DNA from: Deferribacteres bacterium | GTDB lineage: Bacteria; Zhuqueibacterota; Zhuqueibacteria; Zhuqueibacterales; Geothermadaptataceae | DNA length: 64,000 bases | Assembly: GCA_020633655.1 (NCBI GenBank) | Contig: JACKDF010000005.1 | Span: forward strand, 372,001 to 436,000 | Direction: 5' to 3' | Made by a program: the position numbers and the translations under genes | Notes under the pieces: model-generated | Databases searched by the model: none | Told to the model about the DNA's origin: nothing | The model's input: only the letters and a program-made list of their open reading frames with translations | Part shown: one piece after another, positions 1 through 8,551 of the stretch | How positions within the stretch are numbered: position 1 is the first letter of the stretch | Layout of the letters: each line of letters starts with the position of its first letter

Positions 1-284
1 CAGGCACAGACGCGACACATCAATTTTTGAACTTGATTCCGGGAGTAAAATGTGAGGAGATCGATTCAGCGTGCTGTGGTATGGCAGGCTCTTTTGGCTA
101 CGAAAAGGAGCATTACGACATTTCAATTGCCATGGGGGAGAGACGGTTGTTTCCGTCGATACGTAAAGCGAAGGAAACAACATTCATCGCTGTTCCCGGT
201 TTTAGTTGCCGGCAACAGGTTAAGCACGGAACAGCAAAGGTAGCCTTGCATCCGGCGCAGATTTTAGCAGCACACTTGAAATAG
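1..284 (+). CDS. C-terminal fragment of an FAD-linked oxidase / Fe-S (CCG-domain) oxidoreductase
   Basis: The gene is cut by the left window edge; the reading frame is open from base 3 and stops at 282-284. The visible ~93 residues include an S-A-CCG-MAGSFGYE motif, which is the last cysteine pair of the cysteine-rich (CCG, DUF224) domain. That domain binds a non-canonical Fe-S cluster in glycolate oxidase GlcF, GlpC, LutA and in long FAD-binding-plus-Fe-S fusions. The sequence around CCGMAGSFGYE most resembles the C-terminus of the long D-lactate/glycolate dehydrogenase fusion. Substrate and total length cannot be judged from this fragment. Confidence 0.75.
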   Translation, partial: GTDATHQFLNLIPGVKCEEIDSACCGMAGSFGYEKEHYDISIAMGERRLFPSIRKAKETTFIAVPGFSCRQQVKHGTAKVALHPAQILAAHLK

Positions 285-309
285 TAAGTTTAATTTACTG
301 AGGCGCAGA

Positions 310-337
310 GTAAGAATAATTTTCGTTTTATTCTTAC
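310..337. terminator. AT-rich hairpin after the oxidoreductase gene
   Basis: GTAAGAATAA and TTATTCTTAC form a perfect 10-bp stem around an 8-base loop, 25 bp after the stop at 284. The stem is AT-rich and no clean T-run follows, so a terminator role is uncertain. Confidence 0.3.
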
Positions 338-432
338 GAAATCCGGATTTTGTCTCACGTTGTGTTTTTCCATAAATCTTGCTTTTCTCCTCTTCTTTTT
401 TTACTATTGGCGTTTGCAAAAATTGCCAATTG

Positions 433-632
433 TTAACCTGTTTTATCGATGCAATAAGCAAAGTAAACGTGGGCCTGTGTCAAAACATAAATAGAACGAA
501 GGTTTCCCGCCACGGGGTACGTGCTTTACACTCAGCGAGGACGCTTTCACTCTAGTAAAATAGCTGTTTGGGTCAAAAATAATGTGTTTTGACTTAGCCC
601 CAATCATGGTGTTCATGAATAAAGCAGGTTAA
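433..632. repeat. Nested inverted-repeat element (about 200 bp)
   Basis: The ends TTAACCTGTTTTATCGATG (433-451) and CATGAATAAAGCAGGTTAA (614-632) are imperfect inverted repeats. Inside lies a second inverted pair: GGGCCTGTGTCAAAACATA at 471-489 and TGTGTTTTGACTTAGCCCC at 583-601. Inside that lies a third, short palindrome at about 497-556 of the CGAAGG-CCCGCC type that also occurs in dnaE2. No open frame of note is present. The structure fits stepwise insertion of small non-autonomous elements, or one element with layered symmetry. It fills most of the 395-bp gap before thiI. Confidence 0.6.
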
Positions 633-679
633 AAGATTTCAATCGTATTTTTATCCATCTCTTCACAGGTAAAATATCA

Positions 680-1858
680 ATGAACTTCAACTCATTTATT
701 ATCCATTACGCAGAGGTCGCCCTTAAACGTGGCAACCGTCCATTTTTCGAGAAAACGCTGGTAAAAAATATAAAACAGGCAACACAAGGTTGCGGGCCCA
801 TTGAAATCGACCGCCGTTGGGGCCGCATTCTTATGATGGTCACCGAGAAGACTGATATCGAAGGGGTTATTGCTGCATTGAAAACCGTCTTCGGCATTGC
901 CTATTTTGCCCCGGGAAGAATCGTTGATCAGGATATTGACAGAATTTCGGAAGCTGCATTAGAGTCCATTGAAGGACAAAGTTTTTCCTCTTTCAAAATC
1001 CAAACGCGCCGTGCAAACAAGGCATTTCCCATGGATTCTGTTCAAATCAATATTCATGTCGGAAATCAGGTTTGGGATCGCACCAAAGCCAAGGTCGATT
1101 TAACCAATCCCGAGTTTACTGTTCACATCGAAATATTTGATGATGTGGCTCTCGTTTACGGCAAGCGCTACGAAGGACAGGGGGGACTACCGGTGGGGGT
1201 AAGCTCCCGAGCGGTGTTGCTGCTTTCTTCGGGCATCGATTCCCCGGTGGCAGGCTTCCGCATGATGAAACGTGGTGTAAGGCTGTTTTTTGTGCATTTT
1301 CATAGCGCACCATACACCAGTACCGCCTCAAAGAAAAATGCCGAAAAGCTTGTTGAAATTCTTACCAGGTACCAGTTCAACAGCACGTTATACACCGTGC
1401 CTTTTTTGGAAATTCAGCAGCATATTACCAGTGTCGTTCCGGGGCCATATCGGGTGATCATGTACCGCCGCGCTATGCTTGCTTTGGCTGAAAAAATTGC
1501 ACGAAAAAACCGTTGTGATGCCCTTGTCACTGGTGAAAATGTTGGGCAGGTAGCCTCACAAACGCTGCCCAATATTCAAGCGATAAGCGATCCAATTTCT
1601 CTGCCGATATTCAGACCGCTGTGCTCCTTTGATAAAAAAGAAATAATTGCCGAAGCCCGGGTGATCGGGACGTTTGAAACCTCCATTGAACCATATGAAG
1701 ATTGCTGCACTTTGTTTGTACCAGAAAATCCGGAGACGAAAGCAAAACTGCATATCGTACATGAGTATGAAGCAAAGCTGGAACTGGAAAAATACATGCA
1801 GCAGGCGCTGGAAGGTGCTGAAACGATCAATTTTAAATTTGAGAACAGGAATCAATGA
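680..1858 (+). CDS. thiI: tRNA sulfurtransferase ThiI
   Basis: The product (392 aa) is a ThiI-type tRNA 4-thiouridine synthetase: it adenylates U8 of tRNA and transfers sulfur, and in some bacteria also feeds thiamine thiazole synthesis. The N-terminus carries the ferredoxin-like fold segment IIHYAEVALKRGNR, then a THUMP domain to about residue 170. The PP-loop ATPase motif SSGIDSP near residues 180-190 is the SGGxDS-type pyrophosphatase loop with Ser in place of the first Gly. There is no C-terminal rhodanese domain, as in many bacterial ThiI. The stop overlaps the next start by ATGA (1855-1858), so it is translationally coupled to trmI. Confidence 0.9.
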   Translation: MNFNSFIIHYAEVALKRGNRPFFEKTLVKNIKQATQGCGPIEIDRRWGRILMMVTEKTDIEGVIAALKTVFGIAYFAPGRIVDQDIDRISEAALESIEGQSFSSFKIQTRRANKAFPMDSVQINIHVGNQVWDRTKAKVDLTNPEFTVHIEIFDDVALVYGKRYEGQGGLPVGVSSRAVLLLSSGIDSPVAGFRMMKRGVRLFFVHFHSAPYTSTASKKNAEKLVEILTRYQFNSTLYTVPFLEIQQHITSVVPGPYRVIMYRRAMLALAEKIARKNRCDALVTGENVGQVASQTLPNIQAISDPISLPIFRPLCSFDKKEIIAEARVIGTFETSIEPYEDCCTLFVPENPETKAKLHIVHEYEAKLELEKYMQQALEGAETINFKFENRNQ

Positions 1859-2709
1859 CATTAAAAAAAGCTGTTTTTCAAGCTGGTGATCCGGTTATCT
1901 TTTTCGATAAAAAAGAGCGCAGTTATTACGCTATTCTAGAAGCAGAAAAAATTCAGAATATCCGTGGTGATTTTATCCCCCATGATGAAGTTATTGGACG
2001 TGAAGACGGTGTTACTCTCTTTTCTCAACGTAATAAACCTGTACATGTTTTTCGCGCTACGTTGAGCGAACAAGTTTTATATATGCCAAGAGGTGCACAG
2101 GTCGTTTACCCGAAAGAAATCGCCTTAATAACAACCTATGCCGATATTTTCCCCGGTGCTAAAGTTGTCGAGGCAGGACTGGGTTCCGGCGCCTTGACTT
2201 CGGGGTTGTTGCGTGCGGTGGGTGAAAAAGGTACAGTTGTGAGTTATGAAATTCGCGATGATTTTATCAATAACGCGAGCAAAAATCTCAAGAACTTTTT
2301 TGGTGGCATGCCGGACAATCATATTATTAGACAAATGGATGTGTATGAGCAATTTGAAGATGCTGATGCCGATCGTCTTGTACTGGATTTGCCGGAACCC
2401 TGGCGTGCAATAGAAAATGTAACCCCACATTTGCGTTCTGGCGCTTTGATTTGTTGTTACATACCAACCATATTGCAAGTAAAAACCTGCGTTGATGAAC
2501 TCATACGGTCACGTTGTTACATCCAGATTCAAGTCATCGAAACACTCGAGCGTGAATGGAAAGTCGACAATGTGAGCGTACGACCGAGCCAGCGTATGGT
2601 TGGGCATACGGCATTTCTTGTCTTTGCCAGGCGGGTTGAGTTTGGTGTCCAACCAGTGCAGCCTGCAAAAAGCGCCCGAGTTGAGGCGGAACGTGCTTTG
2701 AAGCAATAA
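1855..2709 (+). CDS. trmI: tRNA (adenine-N1)-methyltransferase TrmI
   Basis: The product (284 aa) resembles the TrmI/Gcd14 family, which makes m1A58 in the T-loop of tRNA from S-adenosylmethionine. It has the family's N-terminal beta domain (GDPVIFFDKKERSYYA), the RATLSEQ/MPRGAQVVYPKE segment before the Rossmann fold, and the SAM loop VEAGLGSGALT near residues 104-114. A VLDLPEPW segment matches the D-L-P-x-P-W active-site motif. The start overlaps the thiI stop, giving a two-gene tRNA modification operon. Confidence 0.9.
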   Translation: MTLKKAVFQAGDPVIFFDKKERSYYAILEAEKIQNIRGDFIPHDEVIGREDGVTLFSQRNKPVHVFRATLSEQVLYMPRGAQVVYPKEIALITTYADIFPGAKVVEAGLGSGALTSGLLRAVGEKGTVVSYEIRDDFINNASKNLKNFFGGMPDNHIIRQMDVYEQFEDADADRLVLDLPEPWRAIENVTPHLRSGALICCYIPTILQVKTCVDELIRSRCYIQIQVIETLEREWKVDNVSVRPSQRMVGHTAFLVFARRVEFGVQPVQPAKSARVEAERALKQ

Positions 2710-3089
2710 AAAATGAGAGCAGTAAAAGTGGAAAATTATGGGTGCTCAGTGCACGCATATTCTTCTTTATTCATCCACCTGCACTACGTTTTGTTATAAA
2801 CCGACCTGACCCACAAATAGCTCCTTCTGATTTTTTGTTAGTGTAACTTCACAAAAGGTCTGCGAAAAAATGCCGAAAATTAGAACATCCTCAAGGTACA
2901 GCCGGCAGGTGGAATGGATTAGTTGTGATTAATATGGAGCCGGAGCCGGTGATGATTTCGAATATGAATGCGGTATGAAATTGATTTTCATATAGATGTG
3001 AGTGGTCTCAATCTGAATTTCTTCAACTGACTGTGATTTTGACTTCGAATACGACAATGGATTGCCCAGGCTGTATCTTGATACTTTTA
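2710..3089. other. Intergenic region between trmI and the RlmL-like gene
   Basis: This 380-bp convergent gap has no supported gene, since both flanking genes end here. A CTTTATTCATCCACCTG stretch near 2765 resembles one end of the CTTTATTCAT-type inverted repeats found elsewhere, but no partner end is visible. A low-complexity stretch at 2930-3060 gives a short Ser/Lys-rich frame on the minus strand that I do not accept as a gene. Confidence 0.5.
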
Positions 3090-4223
3090 TTAATACAAAT
3101 CGTATGCTGCAAGCCGGCACTCCAATGGACCGTTATAAAGAATATGCTTTGCGCTTGTCTTCAACCCAACCGATTTTAATAATTCCAGGTTCCCCGTAAA
3201 GATAAATCCCTTGTTTCCACAGAAATTGCGTTTAAAAACATTGCCGATTTCACGGTACACTCCCTTTAATTCCTCAATTTCTCCCATTCGTTCTCCATAG
3301 GGCGGATTGCAGATGACGATCCCGTTTTCTCCACGCGAATGTAAATCAAACATATTACGCGGTGAAAAATTGATCGACGCGCGCATTCCTGCACGACGCG
3401 CATTCTCTTTTGCAAAGCCAATAATTTGTGATGAAATATCACTTCCAAAAACGGGAGCGTCTGTATTTGCCTTTACGCTGTCTTGTGCTTCGGCAACAAG
3501 CTTTCGCCAAAGTTTTTCGTCAAAACCCGGCCATTGTTGAAAGCCAAAATCGGATCGCAATAAACCAGGAGCGAAATTTCGCCCTATCATCGCTGCTTCT
3601 ATGGGTAAAGTGCCCGAGCCGCACATGCCATCTATAAATGGCTGAGATCCATCGTAACCCGTCAGGAGTACAATGCCGGCCGCGAGCGCCTCTTTTAAAG
3701 GCGCGTCTCCTGTTTGCTGACGGTAACCTCGCTGATGCAAGCTTGTCCCTGACATATCAAGACTGACAGTGCATTGATTGTTGTTAAGATGTACATTCAC
3801 AAGTACATCCGGTGAATAACGATCGACGTTGGGGCGTCGTTCATATTTATTCATAAAGCGGTCAACAATCGCGTCTTTGGATTTCAGAGCGGTGTATTTT
3901 GAATGAGTGAGGAAACTGTCCCGGGCGTTGGCAGAAACGGCAAGGGTATGATCGATGGAAAGGTATTGTTCCCAGGGAATGGCGATGATGTGGTCATAGA
4001 GTTCTTGTTCGGAGGATACATTAAAATCAACTAATCGCAGCAATACCCTCGTGGCACTTCGCAACCATAGGTTCGCCTTGTATCCAATCTTTAAATCACC
4101 GGTGAAACCTACACCGCTGCTTTCTGTTGCAATAGCTTTCGCGTTGAGTAATTTGAGTTCATTAGCAAGAACGGATTCAAGTCCGCTAGGACAGGTGGCA
4201 AAATAGGTGTTTAATTCAGTCAT
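3090..4223 (-). CDS. THUMP-domain 23S rRNA/tRNA N2-guanine methyltransferase (RlmL/YpsC-like)
   Basis: The product (377 aa from ATG at 4223) has an N-terminal THUMP RNA-binding domain and a C-terminal Rossmann methyltransferase. The active-site motif CNPPYGERMG lies at about residues 301-310, and DGMCGSGTLPIEAA is the SAM-proximal segment. This is the architecture of Bacillus YpsC and the N-terminal half of E. coli RlmL (m2G2445 of 23S rRNA). A GTG six codons upstream (4241) is possible, but the ATG start matches the family N-terminus (ELNTYFATCPSGLE) better. The exact target nucleotide is inferred from the family only. Confidence 0.85.
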   Translation of the reverse strand: MTELNTYFATCPSGLESVLANELKLLNAKAIATESSGVGFTGDLKIGYKANLWLRSATRVLLRLVDFNVSSEQELYDHIIAIPWEQYLSIDHTLAVSANARDSFLTHSKYTALKSKDAIVDRFMNKYERRPNVDRYSPDVLVNVHLNNNQCTVSLDMSGTSLHQRGYRQQTGDAPLKEALAAGIVLLTGYDGSQPFIDGMCGSGTLPIEAAMIGRNFAPGLLRSDFGFQQWPGFDEKLWRKLVAEAQDSVKANTDAPVFGSDISSQIIGFAKENARRAGMRASINFSPRNMFDLHSRGENGIVICNPPYGERMGEIEELKGVYREIGNVFKRNFCGNKGFIFTGNLELLKSVGLKTSAKHILYNGPLECRLAAYDLY

Positions 4224-4341
4224 CTTTTTATGTGTTTGCACGTAGTAAATGTATTCTTTCAGTGTTTACAAGGTGAATAAAATGAGTGAATTTTCCAATT
4301 TAAAGACTGTCTTCCACCTTCAAGCAAGGATTTTATACTAA

Positions 4342-5271
4342 TCAAAGCGCTTCAATTTCTCGCATGAGGTCCTCATCGATGGTCACCGTACCCGCCGAGG
4401 CATTTTCGTTTGCCTGTTTCTCGTTGCGGGCACCGACAAGGGCAAAAGTGTTTGGCGCCTTGTGAATAATCCAGGCGAGGGCAAGCTGCGCCGTTGTCAT
4501 TCCAAATCTTGAAGCGATTTGTGAGAGGCCTTTCACAAGAGCCATGTTTTGTGAGAATTGTGGTTCTTTGAAAAAAGTGCTTTTGCGTCGCCAATCGTCT
4601 GCTGCTAAATTTTCTAGTCGAAATTTTCCGGTAAGTAGGCCATTTTGCAGGGGACTATAAGCAAGTACACCAGCATTATTTTTCATACACCAGGGCAACA
4701 ATTCTTCCTCAATTCCACGATCGAGAAGACTGTAAGGAGGCTGCAGACTGTCCACTGGTGATAGTTTTATGCATTTGTTTAGATTGGCAACATCGTAATT
4801 GCATACACCAATGTAGCGCACCTTTCCTTCTTTACGTAATTTAATCAGCTCTCCCCAGGATTCGTTCACAGAGGTATTGTCATCCATCCAATGGTGCTGA
4901 TAGAGATCGATATAATCTGTTTGTAGTCGCGTTAAGCTATCCTCGACTTCGCGTCGAATGCTTTCGGCACCTAAATGCCTGCGGACTTTTTTGTGATTAT
5001 CCCAAACCAGGCCACATTTGGTTGCTATAAAAACATCCTTTCGGATTTCCTTGATGGCCTTTCCAACGATTTTTTCCGAATGACCGAATCCATAAACAGG
5101 AGCAGTATCAAGCCAATTTATTCCACTATCAAAAGATGCGCGTATTGCTTTTATTGAATCGTGGTCGTCTTGTGGTCCCCAACCCCATTGCCAAGGTCCA
5201 CCAATTGCCCATGTCCCCAGTCCAAGAACTGAAAGTTCAGGCCCCTCGAGACATAGTTTTCTAAATTGCAT
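4342..5271 (-). CDS. Aldo/keto reductase (first of a tandem pair)
   Basis: The product (309 aa) is an NADPH-dependent aldo/keto reductase with a TIM-barrel fold. The complete catalytic tetrad is visible: Asp55 and Tyr60 in WLDTAPVYG, Lys85 in IATKCGL and His127 in LYQHHW. The N-terminal GLGTWAIGG strand is intact. A ribosome binding site (AGGGA) precedes the ATG. It lies 21 bp downstream of a paralogous gene in the same orientation and probably shares its transcript. The substrate is unknown; this subfamily (AKR11/12-like) reduces sugar-derived or methylglyoxal-type carbonyls. Confidence 0.85.
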   Translation of the reverse strand: MQFRKLCLEGPELSVLGLGTWAIGGPWQWGWGPQDDHDSIKAIRASFDSGINWLDTAPVYGFGHSEKIVGKAIKEIRKDVFIATKCGLVWDNHKKVRRHLGAESIRREVEDSLTRLQTDYIDLYQHHWMDDNTSVNESWGELIKLRKEGKVRYIGVCNYDVANLNKCIKLSPVDSLQPPYSLLDRGIEEELLPWCMKNNAGVLAYSPLQNGLLTGKFRLENLAADDWRRKSTFFKEPQFSQNMALVKGLSQIASRFGMTTAQLALAWIIHKAPNTFALVGARNEKQANENASAGTVTIDEDLMREIEAL

Positions 5272-5292
5272 GGTGCTTTCCCTGCATTAAAA

Positions 5293-6243
5293 TTAAATAC
5301 CAACCGTTTCTGCTATGAAGCCGCCGATAGTCGTTAATTCATCATTATTTAGTTGAATATCTGCTGCGGCGATGAGGCTTTCCACTTGTTTCATGTTTTT
5401 TGCGGTAATGAGTACAGAGGTTATTTCTTTAAAACTGAGTATCCAGGCCACAGTTAGTTGAGATATGGTGATGCCTCTTTCCCTGGCCAATGGTTCAATT
5501 TGTTTGTTCAAAACCAGAGACGCTGAAGGATCTTCGTTGTGGGTGAACATGGATCGAATAAGATCATGGTTGTATTTTGATTTTTCTATACCCAGCTTCA
5601 CCAGGATATAATACAAAAGGACAGGACTGTAAGCAAGAACACTTATTTCATTTTCTGCACAAAAAGGGAGGGATTCTTCCTGTATATCACGGTAGGAGAG
5701 GCTGTAGGGAAGCTGCATGGTTTGTAAAGTTGTCAGGGAAAGTGTAGACCGTATTTGTGCTACATCGAGGTTGGCGGCGCCTATATGCCGGATTTTTCCT
5801 TCTTGTTTCAGTTTATGCAGTTCAGACCATATGTCTTCCACCTGGTGATCTGATGGTGGGAGAAAATATGGTTGATATAAATCGATATAGTCGGTTTCAA
5901 GTCGCCGGAGAGAGTTTTCCAGTTCGGAACGTATGGCCTCTGGAGAAAACGACAATTGCAGCTTGTCGGGATTTTGCCAATCAATACCGAATTTACTGGA
6001 AATAATTAATTTGTCTCTGGAAACATGCGAAATACCCCGGGCTAATAAATTTTCTGCGTGTCCGAAACCGTATAGGGAAGACGTATCGAACCAATTGATA
6101 CCGGATTCAATTGCGACGTGAATTGTTTTCAACATAGCGATATCATCCTGGATTCGCCACGGCTCCTTCATCAGCATAAACCACATGCTGTAGCCTAGTG
6201 AGGTGATTTCCAGGCCTTCATTTCCTGCACGACGCTTCTGCAC
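5293..6243 (-). CDS. Aldo/keto reductase paralogue with altered active site
   Basis: The product (316 aa) is clearly related to the downstream neighbour but divergent. Asp53 and Tyr58 (WFDTSSLYG) and Lys84 (IISSKFG) are kept. The position of the catalytic His is Tyr126 (LYQPYFL instead of LYQHHW), and the N-terminal GTWAIGG strand has become YSMWFMLM. The start appears to be GTG, preceded closely by AGGAGG. Either the enzyme has a changed activity, as in AKRs where His is replaced, or it has lost reductase function. It sits between malQ and the intact paralogue, all on the minus strand. Confidence 0.8.
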   Translation of the reverse strand: MQKRRAGNEGLEITSLGYSMWFMLMKEPWRIQDDIAMLKTIHVAIESGINWFDTSSLYGFGHAENLLARGISHVSRDKLIISSKFGIDWQNPDKLQLSFSPEAIRSELENSLRRLETDYIDLYQPYFLPPSDHQVEDIWSELHKLKQEGKIRHIGAANLDVAQIRSTLSLTTLQTMQLPYSLSYRDIQEESLPFCAENEISVLAYSPVLLYYILVKLGIEKSKYNHDLIRSMFTHNEDPSASLVLNKQIEPLARERGITISQLTVAWILSFKEITSVLITAKNMKQVESLIAAADIQLNNDELTTIGGFIAETVGI

Positions 6244-6301
6244 ATTTCCTCCTGGTGAGCAATCTTTACCTAAAAATTATTTTTACAAGGTTGGAATTCA
6301 T

Positions 6302-7849
6302 CTAAAATTTCAGCTCAGCTATCCCATCCCGCTCGTATATTTTACTCAATTGCCTTAATTTTTCGCTGAGTTCAGGAGTGATGTCATCCTCTTTGTATCG
6401 CCACTCCCAATTTTCATTTGGTCGTCCCGGATAATTCATTCTACTTTTGCTTCCTAATCCGAGCACATCCTGCATGGGGATAAGTGCAGTATTTGCAACA
6501 GAAGCGAATGCATAGCGGATAAAATCCCAATTTATCTGAGTGCCATCCGAGTTGAAATATTCGCAGGCCTGTTTACGGGCAGTTGCAACCTCTTCAACAG
6601 AACGTGTTGAATAGCCTCCATTTTCATTTTTATACCAGCCTATCGAAGTATCATTATCATGCGTGCCGGTATACACTACACAATTACGCGGGTGATTGTG
6701 TGGGAGAAAGGAGCGCGCATCATCATTGTTATCAAACGCAAATTGCAGAATGCGAAATCCCGGGAAGCCAAATTCATCTCTCAATGCTTTAACTTCATCG
6801 GTAATAACACCAAGGTCTTCCGCAAGAATGGGTAATCTTCCCAACTGCTGTTCCAGACTCCGGAAAAAGCCAGATCCCGGACCTTTTACCCACCGGCCGT
6901 GAATAGCCGTATCAGCCGCGGCCGGAACCTCCCAGTAGGATTCGAACCCCCTGAAATGATCAATGCGAATAATATCCACCGTTTCAAAGGCAGTGCGAAA
7001 GCGTTTTACCCACCACTCATAATTTTGTTCAGCAAGTATTTCCCACCTATAGAGGGGATTTCCCCAGAGTTGTCCGGTTTCGCTGAAATAATCCGGTGGT
7101 ACTCCTGCAACGACGGTTGGCCAACCCCCTTCATCAAGATGAAAAAGATGTGGATTTGACCAAACATCAGCGCTATCATGAGCCAGGAAAATAGGTATAT
7201 CACCAATGAGTTTTATATTTCTTTCATTTGCGTACGCTTTCAATGCATGCCATTGTTGAAAGAAAAGAAATTGATTAAATCGGGCGGCATTAATCCGGGT
7301 AGCTAATTTTTCGCGCCAATCGGATATTGCAAGCGGATCGCGCTTTACTAATTCAGGTGACCAGTATGTCCATAGCTGCAGGTCATGGGCCTCTTTTAGA
7401 GCAATAAACAAGGCATAGTCCTCTAGCCAAAACGCATTTTCATGGCAGAATCGCTCAAATGCCTCTTTGAGATGTTGTGCTTGTCCATTTCGGAAATTCT
7501 CATGTGCCCTATGTAATTTTTCTGCGTGAAAGGGCATAACATCCTGATATTTAATGCGATCGGTTGAGAATTCCAACGTCGTATGTAAGTCATCTTTTGT
7601 TAACAGCCCATGGGAAACCAAGTCATCAAGGCTGATGAGTAAAGGATTACCCGCGAACGCGGAAAGTGTTTGGTAAGGCGAGTTCCCGTAGCCTGTCGGA
7701 TTAACAGGAAGAACCTGCCAAAGACCAAGTTTTGCATTATGGAGAAATTCCACAAAATTTTGTGCACATTTCCCCAAATCTCCAATTCCATAGGGACCGG
7801 GAAGGGATGTGGGGTGTAGTAAGATGCCTCCGGCACGTGTAAATTCCAT
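6302..7849 (-). CDS. malQ: 4-alpha-glucanotransferase MalQ
   Basis: The product (515 aa) is a GH77 amylomaltase, which transfers alpha-1,4-glucan segments during maltodextrin or glycogen use. The N-terminus RAGGILLHPTSLPGPYGIGD is diagnostic. IIRIDHFRGFE carries the nucleophile Asp, PILAEDLGVIT the acid/base Glu, and YTGTHDNDT the third acidic residue. The ATG at 7849 is chosen because GGAA lies about 8 bp upstream; a TTG four codons earlier is also possible. With glgA at 14.4 kb it points to glycogen or maltodextrin metabolism. Confidence 0.92.
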   Translation of the reverse strand: MEFTRAGGILLHPTSLPGPYGIGDLGKCAQNFVEFLHNAKLGLWQVLPVNPTGYGNSPYQTLSAFAGNPLLISLDDLVSHGLLTKDDLHTTLEFSTDRIKYQDVMPFHAEKLHRAHENFRNGQAQHLKEAFERFCHENAFWLEDYALFIALKEAHDLQLWTYWSPELVKRDPLAISDWREKLATRINAARFNQFLFFQQWHALKAYANERNIKLIGDIPIFLAHDSADVWSNPHLFHLDEGGWPTVVAGVPPDYFSETGQLWGNPLYRWEILAEQNYEWWVKRFRTAFETVDIIRIDHFRGFESYWEVPAAADTAIHGRWVKGPGSGFFRSLEQQLGRLPILAEDLGVITDEVKALRDEFGFPGFRILQFAFDNNDDARSFLPHNHPRNCVVYTGTHDNDTSIGWYKNENGGYSTRSVEEVATARKQACEYFNSDGTQINWDFIRYAFASVANTALIPMQDVLGLGSKSRMNYPGRPNENWEWRYKEDDITPELSEKLRQLSKIYERDGIAELKF

Positions 7850-8490
7850 ATATGATTCCAATCGTTTGTTGATACCCTTGCGATCGGTGGGACTTAAGTA
7901 CGCTTGAAGAAAAGATTTTGCTGGATGATTCCAGTGTCTCTAAGCAGCGGAATTAGATTCCATGTATTTTTAACCTGTGGAATGCCTCAACCTACGTGAT
8001 TGCAGGGAGCTGTTGTGTATTTGAATATTTGCCTGCCAGAAAGGAGTACAGACCTTTGATAGGATGCAGCTTGCATATGTTAACGCTGTGCACTCCGGTA
8101 GCAAAGCTGCAAATTTACGAAAAAACAGATTAAGAATATCTTAAAATCCCAATCGATTTACTTGCTATTGCCTTCTAAAAGAAAACTTAATAATTTTTTT
8201 GAATTCCATGAACTTGTGTCACATTGCCATGGGGAAAAGTTAACCTACAAATCTAAAATTTTTTAAAACAACACCAAGAATAATAAACAAAGAGTAAGGA
8301 GATGTTTCGATTTATTACGAATAACTCTATGGAGTTCACTATCAATCTGTAACTTCTCGATCGGCATTTGGAAAAATTGTAAAACGAAAAGGTTAATTGT
8401 GATACAAATGTGAGAATTTTTTATTTTTACTTCACTCATTTATTCATAAGCATCATTGTATAACCCAATTCCCGAACTGGCGATCATATC
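7850..8490. other. Intergenic region upstream of malQ
   Basis: About 640 bp lie between the malQ start and the terminator of the S1 gene. I see no coding frame, RNA gene or strong inverted repeat. The stretch 8130-8460 is AT-rich and may hold the malQ promoter, but no convincing -35/-10 pair could be assigned. Confidence 0.4.
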
Positions 8491-8525
8491 AAAAAAAAAG
8501 CTCTGGTACCGATAATACCAGAGCT
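8491..8525 (-). terminator. Rho-independent terminator of the S1-domain gene
   Basis: Read on the minus strand, AGCTCTGGTA and TACCAGAGCT make a perfect 10-bp stem with a 7-base loop, followed directly by a run of nine T (the A-run at 8491-8499 on the plus strand). It begins 26 bp past the stop codon of the S1 gene. Confidence 0.93.
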
Positions 8526-8551
8526 CTTCATTTTAAAACCTATATTGCGAA

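Noticed and set aside
264..461. 65-codon minus-strand frame after the Fe-S oxidoreductase
   Set aside because: It overlaps the hairpin and the left end of the nested repeat; basic low-complexity product.
2929..3120. Ser/Lys-rich 63-codon frame on the minus strand
   Set aside because: Low complexity, no ribosome binding site, no family, and it overlaps the end of the RlmL-like gene.
6930..6970. GGATTCGAACCCCC, which looks like a tRNA T-arm
   Set aside because: It lies inside malQ coding sequence and no acceptor stem, anticodon arm or D-arm can be formed around it.
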